This document shows, piece by piece, positions 33,784 through 42,413 of a stretch of 64,000 bases of DNA. The notes below the pieces were generated by a model, which was not told where the DNA came from, made no database searches, and saw nothing but the letters and a program-made list of their open reading frames with translations. How positions within the stretch are numbered: position 1 is the first letter of the stretch; every line of letters begins with the position of its first letter. A program made the translations under genes and the position numbers. This DNA comes from CAVTJL01 sp963735065 (GTDB lineage Bacteria; Pseudomonadota; Alphaproteobacteria; Geminicoccales; Geminicoccaceae), in assembly GCA_963735065.1 (NCBI GenBank), contig CAVTJL010000001.1, positions 2,604,001 through 2,668,000 on the forward strand. Reading direction: 5' to 3'.

Positions 33784-34518
33784 TGACATTGTCGCGCCAG
33801 GGGGCGAGGCGGCCCGCCTATCGGACCCGCCTCGTGTAGCCGAGCGTGACACGCCTCGCGCAGCTACCGACCAGCGGGGTATGGCGCTCGAGCCCTGCGA
33901 TCGGTGGGCATACCGGAGCCTGCCTCTCAGGACGAACGTCAGGACGGCGAGGTCGAGGGCGACGAGATAGACGGGGAACCCCCAGAGGGCGAAGCCCTCC
34001 CAGCTCACCGTCCAGGCGGCGGCTTCGACAAGAGGCAGCGTCAACGCGGAGGAGGTGAGGCCGAGCAGCCAGGGATCGGGCGCCTCCCGGCCGGGATCCC
34101 GCCAGGTGTCGCGCAGCGTCGGCAGGGCGCCCGCGAGGTCGGCGAGCAGGAACATCGACAGCCCGTGCACGGGGTCGCCCGAGGTCATCCACAAGCCTAA
34201 TCCGCATCCGGCGAGCGAGAAGCAGACGACGTCCGAGGGCTTCAGCCCGCCGGTGCCCCGCACCAGTGCCGCCGCGGCTATCGCGGTAACGCCCAAGGCG
34301 CTGGCGGCGAGCTTGGCGGATGTAGCCGTGGCGCCGGCCTCGACGCTGCCGGCGAGGGTGAGCCAGGCGAGCGGCGCCCAGATCAGCCACGAGGCCCGGC
34401 TCGGTCGCGTCTCGCCGCGCAGCACGGCATGGATGTAGCGGGCTGTGGCCAGAAGCTCGATCAGGACGACCGCCATGCCTAGGATGCTGACCGCACCGAC
34501 GCTCGTAGCGGACGTCAT
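33754..34518 (-). CDS. Multi-pass membrane protein, unknown
   Basis: 254 residues with about six to seven hydrophobic segments (ILGMAVVLIELLATARYI, LIWAPLAWLTLAGSVEAG, LAASALGVTAIAAAALV, MFLLADLAGALPTL, LTSSALTLPLVEAAAWTV, FPVYLVALDLAVLTFVL). Short helical hairpins with Pro and Thr recall PQ-loop/SWEET-like layouts, but there is no PQ pair to confirm it. The last ~45 residues are polar, low complexity and overlap the regulator gene, so the true end of the fold is probably earlier. Lies between the regulator and the formylglycine enzyme. Confidence 0.65.
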   Translation of the reverse strand: MTSATSVGAVSILGMAVVLIELLATARYIHAVLRGETRPSRASWLIWAPLAWLTLAGSVEAGATATSAKLAASALGVTAIAAAALVRGTGGLKPSDVVCFSLAGCGLGLWMTSGDPVHGLSMFLLADLAGALPTLRDTWRDPGREAPDPWLLGLTSSALTLPLVEAAAWTVSWEGFALWGFPVYLVALDLAVLTFVLRGRLRYAHRSQGSSAIPRWSVAARGVSRSATRGGSDRRAASPPGATMSSEMLLRIDP

Positions 34519-34601
34519 TGTCTCCTCCCGGATCGAGGAGACGGACGCTAAACGGTGCTACGCCTTCGGACAGTGATCCTCGACACAAGAAGAGAAGCTG
34601 C

Positions 34602-35582
34602 TCAGGTCGCCTTGTCTTGGCGCTTCACGCAGCGAAAGCCCACATGGCTGGTCGAGGTGTCGATGGGCTCGGCGTGGCGCGCTGCCGGGCGGTAGCGGCG
34701 GCAGTAGTTGGGCGCGCAAAGATGCGAGCCGCCCTTCAGCACCTTGCGCGGGATGACGATCTGCGGCTGGCAGGGATCGTAGCTCTCTTCCTCGCGGCCG
34801 CCGCGCGGATTCCGCGGGATGCAGCAGGCCTTGGCCGCATCGGCCTCGTGCTTGGCGGTGTACCAGTCGGACGTCCACTCCCAGACATTGCCGATCATGT
34901 CGTAGACGCCGTAGCCGTTCGGCGGGAAGGCCGTGACCGGCGAGGTCCGCGCGAACCCGTCCTTGCAGTCGTTCTCGCGGGGAAAGGCCCCCTGCCAGGT
35001 GTTGGCCATGTGCTTGCCGCCGGGCGTCAGCTCGTCGCCCCAGGCGAACTCCGCACCCTCGAGGCCGCCCCGCGCCGCATACTCCCACTCCGCCTCGGTC
35101 GCGAGATCCTTGCCGGCCCAGCGCGCATAGGCCAGCGCATCCTGATAGGCCACGTGGACGACCGGATGGTTGTCGAGCCCGTTGATGTTGCTCTTGGGGC
35201 CGTACGGGTGCCGCCAGTCCGCGCCCTTGAGGAAGCTCCACCAGGCGCTCCACACCCGCAGATCGACGGGGTGCGAGGGGGGCGTGAACACGAGGGAGCC
35301 CGTGTAGAGCATGTGGGGCAGGGCTCCCGGATAGTCCTTCGGGTCCGGGGGGATCTCGGCGAAGGTCACGTGGCCGGTGGCGCGGACGAAGTCCCTGAAC
35401 TGCCGGTTGGTCACGGGCGTCGGATCGATCCAGAAGCCGTCGACCGTCACCCGATGCGCCGGAGCCTCCTCCTTGTAGTGGCTGTCCGAGCCCATGCGGA
35501 ACGTGCCGCCCTCGATCCAGACCATGTCCGCCTCGGGCGCCCGCGCCGGAGCCTCCGCCTTCACCGCGTGCACGGCGGTCAC
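34602..35582 (-). CDS. Formylglycine-generating enzyme (sulfatase activator)
   Basis: SUMF1/FGE-family enzyme that oxidises the Cys of C-x-P-S-R in sulfatases to formylglycine with O2. Landmarks in order: MVWIEGGTFRMGSD, EAPAHRVTVDGFWIDPTPVT, HPVVHVAYQDALAYARWAG, TEAEWEYAARGGLEGAEFAW, YGVYDMIGNVWEWTSDWY, then VLKGGSHLCAPNYCRRYRPA with the two copper-binding Cys, and TSTSHVGFRCV at the end. The frame is open to 35966, but the extra N-terminus looks non-coding and would run over a CRP-type site. I use GTG 35582; ATG 35525 is also possible. It directly matches the neighbouring sulfatases as substrates. Confidence 0.9.
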   Translation of the reverse strand: MTAVHAVKAEAPARAPEADMVWIEGGTFRMGSDSHYKEEAPAHRVTVDGFWIDPTPVTNRQFRDFVRATGHVTFAEIPPDPKDYPGALPHMLYTGSLVFTPPSHPVDLRVWSAWWSFLKGADWRHPYGPKSNINGLDNHPVVHVAYQDALAYARWAGKDLATEAEWEYAARGGLEGAEFAWGDELTPGGKHMANTWQGAFPRENDCKDGFARTSPVTAFPPNGYGVYDMIGNVWEWTSDWYTAKHEADAAKACCIPRNPRGGREEESYDPCQPQIVIPRKVLKGGSHLCAPNYCRRYRPAARHAEPIDTSTSHVGFRCVKRQDKAT

Positions 35583-36056
35583 GGCCCGCGCCCTGCGACG
35601 GCGGACCCCTTCAGCCCCGTCGCTCTGACAACCCGACAACGAGAGAGCCTGGCCATTGGACGATCCAATCCTCAAAGGCGCGAGCCGGCACCTGGCTGGT
35701 GGAATGAGCCTGCCGGCAATCACCGACGCCACCCTGAGCCTGCGGCCGGCCCGAAAGGCCGGGCAGCAACTGGAGAGCTCTGCCGGCTCCGCACACATAG
35801 TCCGCCTAGATCTGCGGGAGGCAGCATCGAGAATCAAGCCGTCGCTGGCTATCGGACGCTTCGGCTCGGCTTCATCCTTCGTCGGCCTCTCTTCCGTGCC
35901 GAGCAAGCCGCCGATTGTGACCCCGCTCACAGTCGCCTTCTCTATCCCCTGACATTTTAGGGGCAAATCGTCGCGCTTGATCTATCTTCGTCTTCCGAAG
36001 AGCGTGACGGCATCGCGCGTGCTGATGCTCAGGCGCCGCCGCAGGGAGCGTTCTTG
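35583..36056. other. Divergent intergenic region with CRP-type site
   Basis: 474 bases between the formylglycine enzyme (minus) and the HD hydrolase (plus). No supported gene: the open frame on the minus strand has atypical, Cys/Arg-rich composition. It includes the CRP-type palindrome at 35916-35931. Confidence 0.5.
35916..35931. promoter_or_regulatory. CRP-type binding site
   Basis: TGTGA-ccccgc-TCACA, the exact CRP half-sites with the canonical 6-base spacer. It lies about 130 bases before the HD hydrolase start and about 335 bases before the formylglycine-enzyme start. Two Crp/Fnr regulators are encoded in the window. Confidence 0.6.
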
Positions 36057-36932
36057 ATGCTCAACCCCGCCAGTCTCCTCGCCCGCGCCCTCGGCAGCCA
36101 GCTGGCCGAGAACTATCGGGCCGTGTTCGGAGAGCGGCGTCACGATCACGCCGCCCTGCTGCGCTCGATCGCCCAGCTCTTCATCGAGCGGCTCGCGAGC
36201 AGCGACGCCCTCTATCACGACGCCCAGCACACGGTTCAGGTCACCCTCGTGGGTCAGGCGATCCTGCGCGGCAAGATTCTGGTGGACGGCATGGTGCCCG
36301 AGGACTGGGTGCATTTCACCGTCGCGACGCTGGCCCACGACGTAGGCTATCTGCGCGGCATCTGCCCCGGCGACCGGCCCGGCCACTACGTCATCGACAC
36401 AGGCGGCAACACCATAGCCGCCCCACGCGGTGCCTCCGATGCCTTCCTCGCCCCCTGGCATGTCGAGCGCGGCAAGATCTTCGTCCGCCGGCGCTGCGCC
36501 CAGATTCCGGGGCTCGACGTCGAGCGGATCGCGCGTGCCATCGAGCTCACGCGGTTTCCCGTGCCGCAGGACGGCGATCATGCCGAGACCGACACGGAGG
36601 CCGGGCTCGTCCGCGCCGCCGACCTCATCGGCCAGCTCGGCGACCCGCTCCATCCGCGCAAGATCAACGCGCTCTACTATGAGCTGGCCGAGACGGGCGT
36701 CGCCCGCCAGCTGGGCTACGAGAGCCCGGCCGACGTGGCGGAGCGCTACCCGCGCTTCTTCTGGAACGCGGTCGAGCCCTATCTGGGCTCCGCCCTGGCC
36801 CATCTCGAGCGCACGCTCGAAGGCAAGCAGTGGATCGCCCACCTCTACGCCCACGTCTTCGTCGAGGAGCATCTGCGCGCCCGGCCCGGCCCGGAGCGCG
36901 AGAATGGTCGTCCGGCCACCGCCGAGGCGTGA
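36057..36932 (+). CDS. HD-domain metal-dependent phosphohydrolase
   Basis: 291 residues from ATG 36057 (a TTG one codon upstream is less likely). The HD pattern is visible: YHDAQHTVQVTLVGQAI, then VATLAHDVGYLRGICPGD with the His-Asp pair, and RAADLIGQLGDPLHPRKINA supplying a further metal-binding Asp. Such enzymes hydrolyse (p)ppGpp, nucleotides or cyclic dinucleotides; the substrate cannot be told. A polar C-terminal tail ends RPATAEA. Convergent with the TPP enzyme gene, possibly under the CRP-type site upstream. Confidence 0.8.
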   Translation: MLNPASLLARALGSQLAENYRAVFGERRHDHAALLRSIAQLFIERLASSDALYHDAQHTVQVTLVGQAILRGKILVDGMVPEDWVHFTVATLAHDVGYLRGICPGDRPGHYVIDTGGNTIAAPRGASDAFLAPWHVERGKIFVRRRCAQIPGLDVERIARAIELTRFPVPQDGDHAETDTEAGLVRAADLIGQLGDPLHPRKINALYYELAETGVARQLGYESPADVAERYPRFFWNAVEPYLGSALAHLERTLEGKQWIAHLYAHVFVEEHLRARPGPERENGRPATAEA

Positions 36933-37028
36933 CCCCGGCATGCCCGTCGGCCATCTCGACGGCCGCTAACCGCGCCGTATCGGCGGCGACCCGCTCCCCT
37001 TGATTGCCCGCGCTTCCCGCAGGGCCTC

Positions 37029-38804
37029 CTACGAGAAGATCCGCTTGAAGGTCTGCTTGAGGATCCCGCTCGTCTCCGGATCGCCCTTGGCAAGCGCCGT
37101 GGCGTAGGACTCGGCCTGCGAGAAGGTGATGTGCGGCGGCAGGGTGGGCACATCCGGATCGACATAAGCATCGATCAGGCAGGGCCGGTCGGCCCGCAGC
37201 GCCTCCTCCCAGGCCGGCCCGATCTCGTCGGGCCGCCGCACCGTGATCCCCTTGAGGCCGAGGATCTCGGCATAGGCGGCGAAGTCCATCGGTGGCACGT
37301 CCTGGGTCTTGGGCACCCGGGGCGAGCTCGCCATGGCGCGCAGCTCCCACGTCACCTGGTTGAGGTCCCCGTTCGAGAGGATGCACACGACGAGGCGCGG
37401 ATCCGACCAGCTCTTCCAGTACTTCGAGACCGTGATCAGATCGGTGACGCCGAGCATCTGCATGGCACCGTCGCCGACGAAGGCGATCGGCACGCGGTCC
37501 GGAAAGGCGAACTTGGCGGCGACCGCATACGGCAGTCCTGGGCACATCGTGGCCAGCGTTCCCGAGAGCGATGCCTTCATGCCGCGGCGGATCTTGAGGG
37601 CGCGCGCATACCAATTGGCCGAGGACCCGGAGTCGGCCGAGATGATGGCCCGCTCGGGCAGGCGCGACGATAGCTCCCAGAAGACCCGCTCGGGATTGAC
37701 GGGATCGGCATCCTTGCGGGCGCGCTCCTCCTCTTCCTTCCACCACCGGGCGACGCGCTGCTCGATCTCCTTGCGCCACCCGTCGCTCTGCTTCTTCTTG
37801 AGAAGCGGCAGCAGCGCCCGGAGCGTCGCGGCGGCATCGCCGGCCAGCGCCACCTCCATCGGATAGCGGATCGACAGCATCGTCGGATCGAGATCGATCT
37901 GCACGCCGCGCGCCTGGCCGGTCTTCGGCAGGAACTCCGAATAGGGAAAGCGCGACCCGACCATCAGCAGCGTATCGCAATGCTGCATCATCCAGTCCGA
38001 CGGCTCGGTCCCGAGCAGGCCGATCGTACCCGTGACGAAGGGCAGGTCGTCGGGCAGCGCCGCCTTGCCGAGCAGCGCCTTGGCAACCCCGGCGCCCAGG
38101 ACATTGGCCACATCGACGACCTCGTCCGCGGCGCCCATGGCCCCGGCACCCACCAGGATGCCGACCTTCTCGCCGGCGTTCAGCGCCTCGGCGGCCCGCG
38201 CCAGATCGGCGTCCGCGGGCATGAGCTGGGACTCGCTGTAGGCGTCGCTGGAGTGGATCGTCCCATGCGCGCGGGGCGGCTCCTCGACAGCCTTCAGCTC
38301 CTGAACGTCGTTCGGGAAGATCAGGCAGGTCACGGTGCGGCGCGCCTTGGCGATGCGAAAGGCCCGGTCGACCAGATGCTTGACCTGCGCCGGGCTCATG
38401 CAGGTCTCGACATACTCGCAGGCGACATCCTTGAAGAGCGACTGGAGGTCGACCTCCTGCTGATAGTTGCCGCCGAGGGCCGCCCGCCCCTGCTGCCCGA
38501 CGATCGCCACCACCGGCTGGTGATCGAGCTTGGCGTCGTAGAGGCCGTTCAGGAGATGGATGGCGCCCGGACCCGAGGTCGCCATGCACACACCGACCTC
38601 GCCGGTGAACTTGGCATGCGCGCAGGCCATGAACGCAGAGCTCTCCTCGTGGCGGACCTGCACGAACTCGAGCGCGTCCTCCCCATCGTCGCGCCCGAGC
38701 GCCGCCACCAGCCCGGCGATGCCGTCACCGGGAAAGCCGAAGACGCGCCGGACGCCCCAGTCCTTCATACGTTGCAGGATGAAGTCGCCGACTGTCGTGG
38801 TCAT
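37029..38804 (-). CDS. Thiamine-pyrophosphate enzyme (PoxB/acetolactate-synthase-like)
   Basis: 591 residues from ATG 38804 with AGGTAGG upstream; the 12-codon extension is not needed. Three domains: N-terminal Pyr domain with VFGFPGDGIAGLVAAL and RHEESSAFMACAHAKFTG (catalytic Glu), a central domain with GEKVGILVGAGAMGAADEVV, and the C-terminal PP domain with IAFVGDGAMQMLGVTDLITV and SNGDLNQVTWEL, the GDG...N cofactor motif. Most like thiamine-dependent pyruvate oxidase/dehydrogenase relatives that lack a clear lipid-binding tail. Carboligase or decarboxylase activity is likely; the substrate is uncertain. Monocistronic, minus strand. Confidence 0.88.
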   Translation of the reverse strand: MTTTVGDFILQRMKDWGVRRVFGFPGDGIAGLVAALGRDDGEDALEFVQVRHEESSAFMACAHAKFTGEVGVCMATSGPGAIHLLNGLYDAKLDHQPVVAIVGQQGRAALGGNYQQEVDLQSLFKDVACEYVETCMSPAQVKHLVDRAFRIAKARRTVTCLIFPNDVQELKAVEEPPRAHGTIHSSDAYSESQLMPADADLARAAEALNAGEKVGILVGAGAMGAADEVVDVANVLGAGVAKALLGKAALPDDLPFVTGTIGLLGTEPSDWMMQHCDTLLMVGSRFPYSEFLPKTGQARGVQIDLDPTMLSIRYPMEVALAGDAAATLRALLPLLKKKQSDGWRKEIEQRVARWWKEEEERARKDADPVNPERVFWELSSRLPERAIISADSGSSANWYARALKIRRGMKASLSGTLATMCPGLPYAVAAKFAFPDRVPIAFVGDGAMQMLGVTDLITVSKYWKSWSDPRLVVCILSNGDLNQVTWELRAMASSPRVPKTQDVPPMDFAAYAEILGLKGITVRRPDEIGPAWEEALRADRPCLIDAYVDPDVPTLPPHITFSQAESYATALAKGDPETSGILKQTFKRIFS

Positions 38805-39062
38805 GGAGCCTACCTTCGCGTTCGGCCAGCTGACCCCCAAAGAGCCGAGCCCGCCCGATTGTCAGAGTGGCCGGCCGACGCCCTGTCGCGTCGTGCCGGA
38901 CATGCTCGGACAATCGCAAGCCCGTGCCGGTTGTTCCCCCAAGCCCCGGCGCATGGCCCATCGTGACGATTTTTTTATGTCCAGAAGTCGAACCCTCCGG
39001 CCCCGACGGGCGTTGCAACGGCAACCATCGCAAACCCGACGGCCGACAGGAGAGAACACGGC

Positions 39063-40079
39063 GTGACCAGAACGACGCCAGGATCGATGCCCGCAAAGCA
39101 GCTGGAACGTCCTTGGCTGGCTGACGCGAGGCCGGCACCGCAGGTCGATCAGCCCGGAATGCGCGGCGGCACCCTGCTGGCCCTGGCGGGGGGCGGCCTG
39201 GTCCTGGCGGGTATCGCCGGCACGCTCCTCGCCGACGGCGGCGCGCGCCGACCCACGCGTCCGGCGCGACTTGCGGCCTATGGAGCAGGCTTGCTCGCCG
39301 CGAGCGTCCTCGCCGACAGTGCCATGGAGCACTACCGTGGCAGCTACAAGAAGCGGGCGATGTACGTCGCTCCCGTCGTCTCGGCGGTGGCGCTGACGAC
39401 GGCCGTGGCGACAGCCCTCTCCACCCGCTTCGCCGCGCTCAAGGCCGCGATCTTCGGCGGCACCATCCTGACGGGGCTCCTCGGCACGGGCTTCCACATC
39501 CGGAACATCCTGAGACGGCCGGGCGGTCTCTCCTTCAACAATCTCTTCTATCGAGCGCCGTTCGGAGCGCCGGGTGCGCTGATGCTGGCCGGCGCCGCCG
39601 GGCTCGGCGCCATCTCGGCGGATCGGGCGACCACGCGCCACGGCACCTCGGGCAGGAGGGATCGGGCGCTGGTGGGGCAGGGCCTGGGCGCTCTCACTGC
39701 AGCCGGCCTCTTCGGGCTCACGGCCGAGGTCGGGCTCCTGCATTTCCGTGGCGCCTTCCACAACAAGCTCATGTACGCGCCGCTCATCGGCGTGCCGCTG
39801 ACGGGTGCGGCCGTCCTGGCATCGGCCGTCGATCCGACACCGGGACGGCGGCGCATCGCGCGCGAGGCGCTGGAGACGACGGCGGCGCTGGGCCTGCTCG
39901 GCGTCGGCCTGCACGCCTACGGCGTCAGCCGCAACATGGGCGGCTTCGGCAACTGGACCCAGAACCTCTTTCAGGGCCCGCCGATCGCCGCTCCCCCGAG
40001 CCTGGCCGGGATAGCGCTCATCGGCTTCTCGGCCCTCGATCTGCTCGGCCGCCATAAGGAGAAGGCCTATCGTGACTGA
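39063..40079 (+). CDS. Membrane protein with internal duplication, unknown
   Basis: 338 residues, GTG start. Several hydrophobic helices. Two halves resemble each other: MEHYRGSYKKRAMYVAPVVS pairs with LLHFRGAFHNKLMYAPLIGV, and LLGTGFHIRNILRRPGGLSF...NLFYRAPFGAPGALMLAG pairs with LLGVGLHAYGVSRNMGGFGN...NLFQGPPIAAPPSLAG. This implies an ancient tandem duplication. No known family recognised. Its end overlaps the start of the gluconate-dehydrogenase-3-like gene, so it belongs with the oxidoreductase set and may anchor or serve it. Confidence 0.72.
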   Translation: MTRTTPGSMPAKQLERPWLADARPAPQVDQPGMRGGTLLALAGGGLVLAGIAGTLLADGGARRPTRPARLAAYGAGLLAASVLADSAMEHYRGSYKKRAMYVAPVVSAVALTTAVATALSTRFAALKAAIFGGTILTGLLGTGFHIRNILRRPGGLSFNNLFYRAPFGAPGALMLAGAAGLGAISADRATTRHGTSGRRDRALVGQGLGALTAAGLFGLTAEVGLLHFRGAFHNKLMYAPLIGVPLTGAAVLASAVDPTPGRRRIAREALETTAALGLLGVGLHAYGVSRNMGGFGNWTQNLFQGPPIAAPPSLAGIALIGFSALDLLGRHKEKAYRD

Positions 40080-40731
40080 CGCTCCCTCGTCCGGCACGCC
40101 CTTCCGCACGCCCTATCCCGGCTACAACGTCCTCGATAAGTGGGACTCGGTCTCGTTCAACGACGCGACGCGCCGCGTGATCGCCGACCGGCTCGGCAAC
40201 GTCCCGCGCCGCCGGTTCTTCGACGAGGGCGACTATGCGCTCCTCACAGCCGTGATCGATTGCATCCTGCCGCAGCCGGAGCGGACCCGGGAGCAGCGCA
40301 TTCCGGTCGAGGCCTTCATCGACGCGATGCTGCACGAGAACCGCGGCAGCGGCACCCGCTACGCCGGCACGCCCACGCAACGCGAGGCGTGGCGTCGTGG
40401 CCTCGCCGGCATCGAGCAGGAAGCGCGACGGCGCCACGGTTCCGGCTTTCGCGAGCTGCCGCCGGCCGACCAGCAGGCGCTCTTGAGCGCCATCGACGCC
40501 GGTGACGTCGACCAGAGCGCCTGGAGCGGCCTCGACCCCAAGCGCTTCTTCCGCTCGATCCTGCTGACGGAGGCCGTGAAGATCTACTACGCCCATCCGC
40601 TCGCCTGGAACGAGATGGGCTTTGGCGGGCCGGCGGCGCCGCGCGGCTATGTGCGCCTGGGCCCCGACGAGCGCGATCCCTGGGAGGCACGAGAGGAGCG
40701 CTTGCCGCAGAAGGTCGGAGAGCTGCCGTGA
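40072..40731 (+). CDS. Gluconate 2-dehydrogenase subunit 3-family protein
   Basis: 219 residues, GTG start inside the previous gene. The body has the subunit-3 layout: RRFFDEGDYALLTAVIDCIL, then IPVEAFIDAMLHENRGSGTR, FRELPPADQQALLSAI, FFRSILLTEAVKIYYAHPLA and WNEMGFGGPAAPRGYVRLGP. In the family the small subunit accompanies a GMC-type flavoprotein in a periplasmic complex; here no twin-Arg signal is seen, so this copy may act in the cytosol. It overlaps the GMC gene by 4 bases, a strong sign that the two proteins pair. Confidence 0.85.
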   Translation: MTDAPSSGTPFRTPYPGYNVLDKWDSVSFNDATRRVIADRLGNVPRRRFFDEGDYALLTAVIDCILPQPERTREQRIPVEAFIDAMLHENRGSGTRYAGTPTQREAWRRGLAGIEQEARRRHGSGFRELPPADQQALLSAIDAGDVDQSAWSGLDPKRFFRSILLTEAVKIYYAHPLAWNEMGFGGPAAPRGYVRLGPDERDPWEAREERLPQKVGELP

Positions 40732-42413
40732 GCGCCGTCGTCTCCGATGCCGAGCTTCGCATCCGCGCCACGGATGGCAGGGCGCCCAACGTGTTCCGGC
40801 CGGGTGCCTGGGTGCCGATGGCCCAGTTCGCGGATACGGAGCCGGTCGAGTTCGCGATCGTCGGCACCGGCTGCGGCGGCAGCGTTCTAGCGGCCAAGCT
40901 CGCCGAGGCCGGCCATTCCGTCGTCGCCTTCGATGCCGGCGCCTTCTATCGCCCGCTCGAGGATTTCGCGTCCGACGAGCGCGAGCAGGAAAAGCTCTAC
41001 TGGCTGGACGAGCGGATCTCGGGCGGAAACGATCCGATCGAGCTCGGCTCCAACAATTCCGGCAAGGCCGTCGGCGGGACGACCGTCCATTTCCAGATGG
41101 TGGCGCTGCGATTCAGGCCGGAATGGTTCAAGTCCCGCTCGCTTCTCGGCTACGGCCGGGACTGGCCGGTCGAGTGGCAGGAGATGTGGCGCTACTACGC
41201 CCTGGCCGAGGACGCGATGAAGATCGCCGGCCCGATCTCCTACCCCTGGGGACCGAGTCGCGGGCGCTATCCCTACCGCGAGCACGAGCTGTCGGCCTCG
41301 GCCCTGGTCCTGGCCAGGGGTGCCGAGGCCATGGGGGTCAAATGGGCGCCGACCCCGACAGCCTCGCTGTCGGCGCCGCGGGGTGAGGCGCATCCTTGCG
41401 TCTATCGCGGCTTCTGCAAGATCGGCTGTGCCACCAACGCCAAGCAGTCGATGCTCGTGACCTTCGTGCCGCGTGCCCTCGAGGCCGGTGCCGAGATCCG
41501 CGATCTGGCCATGGTCGGGCGCATCGAGGTCGGCAAGGACGGCCGTGCCAGCGGCGTGCACTATTATCGCGATGGCAAATGGCGCTTTCAGAAGGCCCGG
41601 ACCGTCATCGTGGCCGGCTACTCCATCGAGACGCCAAGGCTTCTCCTCCATTCCGCCTGCCCGCAGCACCCGGATGGCCTCGCCAACTCCAGCGGCCTCG
41701 TCGGCAAGGGCCTGATGGTCCACGCCAACCACGCGGTGTGGGGCGTCATGGAAGAGGAGATCCGCTGGTACAAGGGGCCGCCCTCGCTCGCCGTCTGCGA
41801 GCACTGGAACTACGAGGACAAGGGCAAGGACTTCACCGGCGGCTATTCGTTCATGAGCCAGGGCCCGCTGCCGACCGACTTCGCCACGTCGCTCGTGTCG
41901 AACGAAGGGGTCTTCGGGCACGAGCTGCGCAAGTGGATGGCGCACTACAATCACATGGCGGGCCTGAAGATCGTCGGTGAGACGATGCCGCAGGACTCCA
42001 ACCGCGTCGAGCTCTCGCACGAGACCGACGAGCTTGGCCTGCCGATCCCGAAGGTCACCTTCTCCTACTGCGACAACGACCGGCGGCTCGCTGCCCATGC
42101 GCAGGACTTCATGGGCGACATGCTCCAGGCGGCGGGCGCCCACAGCCTCTATCGGACGGAGAGCACGGCGCATCTGATGGGTGGGTGCCGCATGGGCGAC
42201 GATCCGGCCACGAGTGTCGTCGATGCGGCCGGCCGCAGCTGGGACATCGACAATCTCTTCGTGTGCGACGGGTCGCTGTTCCCGACCGCCGGCGGCGTGA
42301 ACCCCTCACTCACGATCGTCGCCAATTCCCTGCGCATCGCGGATCGGATCAAGGATCTCGCGCGCCGGGGCGAGCTGAGCGGTCGTCCACCAAGAGAAAG
42401 AGACGGAAGATAA
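40728..42413 (+). CDS. GMC-family flavoprotein oxidoreductase
   Basis: 561 residues, GTG start coupled to subunit 3. FAD-binding GTGCGGSVLAAKLAEAGH at about 46-63, a long substrate domain, and the GMC C-terminal block THLMGGC-type (here STAHLMGGCRMGDDPATSVV) followed by NLFVCDGSLFPTAGGVNPSL, holding the active-site His/Asn region. RGFCKIGCATNAKQSML supplies a Cys-rich loop seen in gluconate/alcohol-dehydrogenase-like members. It probably oxidises a sugar acid or alcohol and passes electrons on. Ends TAATG with the SDR gene. Confidence 0.9.
   Translation: MSAVVSDAELRIRATDGRAPNVFRPGAWVPMAQFADTEPVEFAIVGTGCGGSVLAAKLAEAGHSVVAFDAGAFYRPLEDFASDEREQEKLYWLDERISGGNDPIELGSNNSGKAVGGTTVHFQMVALRFRPEWFKSRSLLGYGRDWPVEWQEMWRYYALAEDAMKIAGPISYPWGPSRGRYPYREHELSASALVLARGAEAMGVKWAPTPTASLSAPRGEAHPCVYRGFCKIGCATNAKQSMLVTFVPRALEAGAEIRDLAMVGRIEVGKDGRASGVHYYRDGKWRFQKARTVIVAGYSIETPRLLLHSACPQHPDGLANSSGLVGKGLMVHANHAVWGVMEEEIRWYKGPPSLAVCEHWNYEDKGKDFTGGYSFMSQGPLPTDFATSLVSNEGVFGHELRKWMAHYNHMAGLKIVGETMPQDSNRVELSHETDELGLPIPKVTFSYCDNDRRLAAHAQDFMGDMLQAAGAHSLYRTESTAHLMGGCRMGDDPATSVVDAAGRSWDIDNLFVCDGSLFPTAGGVNPSLTIVANSLRIADRIKDLARRGELSGRPPRERDGR

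Noticed and set aside
35583..35966. Longest start of the formylglycine-generating enzyme
   Set aside because: The extra ~128 residues are Cys/Arg-rich without export signal or homologue-like sequence and would cover a CRP-type site.
38970..38985. T-run at gattttttta as a terminator
   Set aside because: The only stem before it is ATCGT-g-ACGAT with a 1-base loop, which cannot form; the region is a divergent promoter area, not a gene end.
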